A stretch of 15,738 nt of DNA. Origin: DATJFQ01 sp035495555. GTDB taxonomy: Bacteria; Acidobacteriota; Vicinamibacteria; Vicinamibacterales; 2-12-FULL-66-21. The stretch spans positions 1 through 15,738 of the forward strand of contig DATJFQ010000044.1 in assembly GCA_035495555.1 (NCBI GenBank), read 5' to 3'. A model generated the notes under the pieces. It worked only from the letters and a program-made list of their open reading frames with translations, ran no database searches and was not told the DNA's origin. Shown piece by piece: positions 14,559 to 15,738 of this stretch. Within the stretch, counting starts at the first letter, position 1. Each line of letters begins with the position of its first letter. Both the position numbers and the translations under genes were made by a program.

Positions 14559-15524
14559 ATGCGCGAACGCATTTTCGGCAGGGCTGGGTGGCGGGTCTCC
14601 GAAATCGGTTACGGCATGTGGGGCATGGCAGGCTGGACCGGATCGAACGACGAGGAATCGGCGCGATCGCTCGATCGCGCCGTGGAACTCGGGTGCACCT
14701 TCTTCGATACTGCATGGGCGTACGGCGAAGGGCACAGCGAGGTGCTGCTGGGAGCGCTGTTGAAGCGGCATCCGGCGAAGCGGCTGTACACGGCGACCAA
14801 AATCCCGCCGAAGAACCGCACGTGGCCGGCGCGCGCCGAGTATCCGCTGCAGGACGTGTTTCCTGCCGATTACATCCGCGAATACACCGAGCGCAGCCTG
14901 AACAACATGGACGTCCAGACGGTGGACCTGCAGCAGTTCCACGTCTGGAGCGACGCGTGGGCAGAAGACGACGAGTGGCAGCGCGCCGTATCGGCACTCA
15001 AGGAGCAGAAGCTCGTCCGCGCGATCGGGATCAGCATCAATCGATGGCAGCCGGCGAATGCGCTGAAAACGCTCGCGACCGGCCTCATCGATGCCGTGCA
15101 GGTCGTCTACAACATCTTCGACCAGAACCCCGAGGACACGCTCTTCCCCGAGTGCGAAAGGCGAAACATCGCGGTCATCGCCCGCGTGCCGTTCGACGAA
15201 GGCAGCCTCACCGGGACGCTCACCACGGAGTCACGATGGCCGGAGGGGGATTTCCGGAACATCTATTTCCAGCCGGAGAACCTCCGGAACACCGTCGAAC
15301 GTGTCGAGCGGCTTCGTCCCGACCTGCCATCGGGCGGGACCATGCCCGAGACGGCGCTTCGTTTCATCCTCGCGAACCCTGTCGTGAGCACGGTCATTCC
15401 CGGCATGCGCAAAATCCGTCACGTGGAAGCCAACATCGGGGCGAGCGGCGCGCGCCCGTTGACGAGTGAGGAGATGGCCCGGCTGCGGCGCCACCGATGG
15501 GATCGATTCATCGACATCCCGTGA
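14559..15524 (+). CDS. aldo/keto reductase
   Basis: A 321-residue NAD(P)H-dependent oxidoreductase with a TIM-barrel fold, cytoplasmic, with no signal peptide. The catalytic tetrad of the family is complete: D50 in FFDTAWAYG, Y55, K81 in YTATKI and H128 in LQQFHVW. Other family marks: N-terminal IFGRAGWRVSEIGYGMWGM (5-23), VRAIGISIN (153-161), VQVVYNIFDQ (180-189), and the nucleotide-binding end around STVIPGMRKIRHVEANI (277-293). ATG at 14559 gives the expected N-terminus; the frame is open further upstream only as a mirror of the ADOP gene. The ribosome-binding site is unconvincing: AGAAGG abuts the ATG directly and GAGA lies 8 bases away. It stands alone, divergent from the permease by 54 bases and followed by rpmE. 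The substrate cannot be told; sugar or aldehyde reduction is typical. Confidence 0.92.
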   Translation: MRERIFGRAGWRVSEIGYGMWGMAGWTGSNDEESARSLDRAVELGCTFFDTAWAYGEGHSEVLLGALLKRHPAKRLYTATKIPPKNRTWPARAEYPLQDVFPADYIREYTERSLNNMDVQTVDLQQFHVWSDAWAEDDEWQRAVSALKEQKLVRAIGISINRWQPANALKTLATGLIDAVQVVYNIFDQNPEDTLFPECERRNIAVIARVPFDEGSLTGTLTTESRWPEGDFRNIYFQPENLRNTVERVERLRPDLPSGGTMPETALRFILANPVVSTVIPGMRKIRHVEANIGASGARPLTSEEMARLRRHRWDRFIDIP

Positions 15525-15656
15525 CGACAGGCGGAAAAGGGCCTCGAAACCGTCAGCGGGCACATCGTTGTGCGGGCCGTGTGACCGCATGATCCGCCCA
15601 CCGCGTGGGGGGGAACAAGTCGCAGCGGCTCTGTGACTTAGCGACCGGTGGCCGTG

Positions 15657-15665
15657 TGGTATACT
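15657..15665 (+). promoter_or_regulatory. extended -10 element of the rpmE promoter
   Basis: TG-G-TATACT (15657-15665) is a good extended -10 box (5 of 6 bases match TATAAT) located 32 bases before the rpmE start. No clear -35 is present: TTAGCG at 15638-15643 sits 16 bases upstream with 3 of 6 matches. Transcription would start near 15672, giving a leader of about 26 bases. Confidence 0.5.
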
Positions 15666-15685
15666 GGAGTTTTCTCGAAAGCTCC
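15666..15685 (+). promoter_or_regulatory. imperfect dyad between -10 box and ribosome-binding site of rpmE
   Basis: GGAGTTTTC (15666-15674) and GAAAGCTCC (15677-15685) are inverted copies matching at 8 of 9 positions, separated by two bases, directly after the -10 box and directly before the AAGGAG ribosome-binding site. As DNA it could be an operator over the transcription start. As RNA it would form an 8-pair hairpin with a CUCG loop, but only if transcription began further upstream than the predicted -10 implies. Confidence 0.35.
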
Positions 15686-15697
15686 AAGGAGTCCACA

Positions 15698-15738
15698 GTG
15701 AAGGAAGGGATTCACCCCAAATACTACGACGTCGAAGC
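15698..15738 (+). CDS. rpmE: 50S ribosomal protein L31, 3' end outside window
   Basis: Only the first 13 codons and part of the next are in the window. They read MKEGIHPKYYDVEA, the characteristic L31 N-terminus. The start is GTG at 15698, preceded by a strong AAGGAG at 15686-15691 with 6-base spacing, and by an extended -10 promoter. L31 binds the 50S subunit at the central protuberance and contacts the 30S. Whether this is the Cys-containing zinc form cannot be seen because the Cys positions lie beyond the window. The dyad just upstream may bear on its regulation. Confidence 0.88.
   Translation, partial: MKEGIHPKYYDVE

Noticed and set aside
15597..15609. CCCAC-CGC-GTGGG hairpin after the reductase as a terminator
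   Set aside because: Five pairs with a 3-base loop and followed by G's rather than T's; too weak to call.
1..15738. CRISPR arrays, tRNA/rRNA genes, insertion sequences, integrase or phage genes
   Set aside because: No spaced identical repeats, no tRNA-like ends, and no transposase or phage motifs were found on either strand by eye.

Overview
The window is about 15.7 kb of uniformly GC-rich bacterial DNA, tightly packed with genes. Several traits point to Acidobacteriota, perhaps a Vicinamibacteria-like lineage: a lone ~800-residue double MacB/FtsX permease of the type called acidobacterial duplicated orphan permease (ADOP), a TPR-TPR-CRTAC1 (ASPIC/UnbV) gene trio, and an SSS symporter followed by a tiny membrane protein. 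This assignment is inferred from gene families and base composition, not from a phylogenetic marker. I see no tRNA, rRNA, CRISPR array, insertion sequence or phage gene, and no gene-free stretch longer than about 185 bases.

Layout. (1) Positions 2-3638, + strand: two tetratricopeptide-repeat proteins (the first cut by the window edge) and an exported CRTAC1-type beta-propeller protein, joined by stop/start overlaps. (2) 3639-3821: convergent intergenic DNA with a GC hairpin plus T-run and degenerate ~10-base repeats. (3) 3822-5980, - strand: a ROK-family regulator followed by an exported YdjC/ChbG-type carbohydrate deacetylase, overlapping by ATGA. (4) 5981-6074: a short divergent control region with an AT-rich patch. 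(5) 6075-12065, + strand: an exported GH2 exo-beta-D-glucosaminidase (CsxA type), a PuuP-like APC permease, an SSS symporter and a 62-residue two-helix membrane protein, all overlapping or within 9 bases. (6) 12072-14504, - strand: the ADOP permease, tail to tail with the previous operon with 6 bases between. (7) 14559-15524, + strand: an aldo/keto reductase. (8) 15657-15738: promoter, leader and first codons of rpmE (ribosomal protein L31), where housekeeping DNA seems to begin.

How the genes fit together. Regions 3-5 read as one divergent locus for chitosan or partly deacetylated chito-oligosaccharides. The deacetylase would remove N-acetyl groups outside the cytoplasm, the glucosaminidase would release glucosamine from non-reducing ends, one or both transporters would import the product, and the ROK protein would control both arms from the 94-base divergent region. 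The enzyme assignments rest on visible catalytic motifs. The shared substrate, the transporter specificities and the regulation are inference. The first operon (exported repeat proteins) and the ADOP and reductase genes have no evident functional link to this locus.
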